Source: Caulobacteraceae bacterium (GTDB taxonomy: Bacteria; Pseudomonadota; Alphaproteobacteria; Caulobacterales; Caulobacteraceae). From it: 5,397 nt of DNA. Below the pieces are notes generated by a model. The model did no database searches, had not been told where the DNA came from, and was given only the letters and a program-made list of their open reading frames with translations. The number at the start of each line of letters is the position of its first letter. Position 1 is the stretch's first letter. The stretch covers positions 1 to 5,397 of the forward strand of contig JASLDZ010000491.1 in assembly GCA_030151985.1 (NCBI GenBank). Direction: 5' to 3'. Made by a program: the position numbers and the translations under genes. Positions 5,138 to 5,397 of the stretch are shown here, one piece after another.

Positions 5138-5397
5138 CCCCCGCGGTCCGGCAGCAGGACGGTGAAGCGGGCCCCCAAGACCACGCCGTCGGGAGAGACG
5201 CGGTTCTCCGCCAGGAGCGCGCCCCCATGCGCGGAGGCGACCTGGCGGGCGATGGCCAGCCCCAGCCCCGAGTGCCCGCCGAAGCCTCGGCCGCCGCCCG
5301 CCTGGTTCTTGGGCCGCGAGGTGTAGAAGCGGTCGAAGATGGTCTCCAGGTTCTCGGGCGGGATGCCGGGGCCGTCGTCGTCCACCGTCGCCACGAC
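5134..5397 (-). CDS. chvG: Sensor histidine kinase, ChvG/ExoS-like, C-terminal ATP-binding end (partial)
   Basis: Only the last 87 residues are in the window; the gene starts beyond 5397. They form the second half of a HATPase_c domain. The G1 box is DDDGPGIPPENLE, the F box is IFDRFYTSRP, and the G2 box is GHSGLGLAIARQVASAHGG, ending FTVLLPDRGG. The FYTSRP...GFGGHSGLGL run and the position directly upstream of hprK fit ChvG of the ChvG-ChvI two-component system, an inner-membrane sensor of acid or envelope stress. The sensor and dimerisation domains are not visible, so the ChvG name rests mainly on context. An insert of Gly-rich residues (NQAGGGRG) sits between the F and G2 boxes. It overlaps hprK by ATGA. 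Confidence 0.85.
   Translation of the reverse strand, partial: VVATVDDDGPGIPPENLETIFDRFYTSRPKNQAGGGRGFGGHSGLGLAIARQVASAHGGALLAENRVSPDGVVLGARFTVLLPDRGG

Noticed and set aside
3240..5228. A 662-codon open frame on the minus strand
   Set aside because: It runs antisense to GH1 and overlaps hprK and chvG in another frame. Its translation is low-complexity Arg/Ala/Gly-rich with no motifs. It is a by-product of high GC.
1..5397. tRNA, rRNA, CRISPR array, insertion sequence, riboswitch or attachment site
   Set aside because: No regularly spaced repeats, transposase motifs, terminal inverted repeats, cloverleaf or rRNA-like stretches were seen on either strand. bioB has no recognisable leader riboswitch.

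Overview
The window is gene-dense, very GC-rich DNA. Coding regions strongly prefer G/C at the third codon position, and genes are joined by ATGA overlaps. The best fit is an alphaproteobacterium, probably of the Caulobacter/Phenylobacterium type. The main reasons are a ChvG-like kinase next to a short kinase-domain-only HprK with EIIA-Man and HPr, a CHCC zinc-finger protein beside bioB, and a DACDSLHRW-type GH1 enzyme. This placement rests on remembered family features, not on a database search.

Left part (1-1861): the 5' end of an ABC-2-type transporter ATPase gene runs leftward off the window. Divergent from it, after a gap of about 100 bp, is a small CHCC zinc-finger gene followed by bioB (biotin synthase). 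The zinc-finger and bioB genes are 13 nt apart and linked by a tiny four-codon frame that overlaps both.

Middle (1862-2552): a type II toxin-antitoxin module with a promoter-proximal repeated operator. The Phd/YefM-family antitoxin is intact. The PIN-domain (VapC-like) toxin overlaps it by ATGA but carries an in-frame amber codon that removes the last third of the domain, so it is best called a pseudogene.

Right part (2553-5397), all on the minus strand except one gene: the PTS-type regulatory genes chvG (partial), hprK, EIIA-Man (manX) and ptsH (HPr). The phosphocarrier genes are separated from hprK by a complete plus-strand GH1 beta-glucosidase gene with a twin-arginine N-terminus. GH1 and hprK end tail to tail on one shared CTAG. 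The GH1 Shine-Dalgarno site lies in the right arm of a perfect 8-bp inverted repeat with a GCGA loop. rapZ, which I recall lying between hprK and the EIIA gene in many relatives, is not visible.

How the genes could work together: ChvG senses envelope or acid signals. HprK, EIIA-Man and HPr form a regulatory phosphorelay without sugar transport. Any minus-strand transcript continuing from hprK to manX would be antisense to the whole GH1 gene, so this locus is a candidate non-contiguous operon. That arrangement, the GH1 leader hairpin and the broken toxin are the points most worth a second look.
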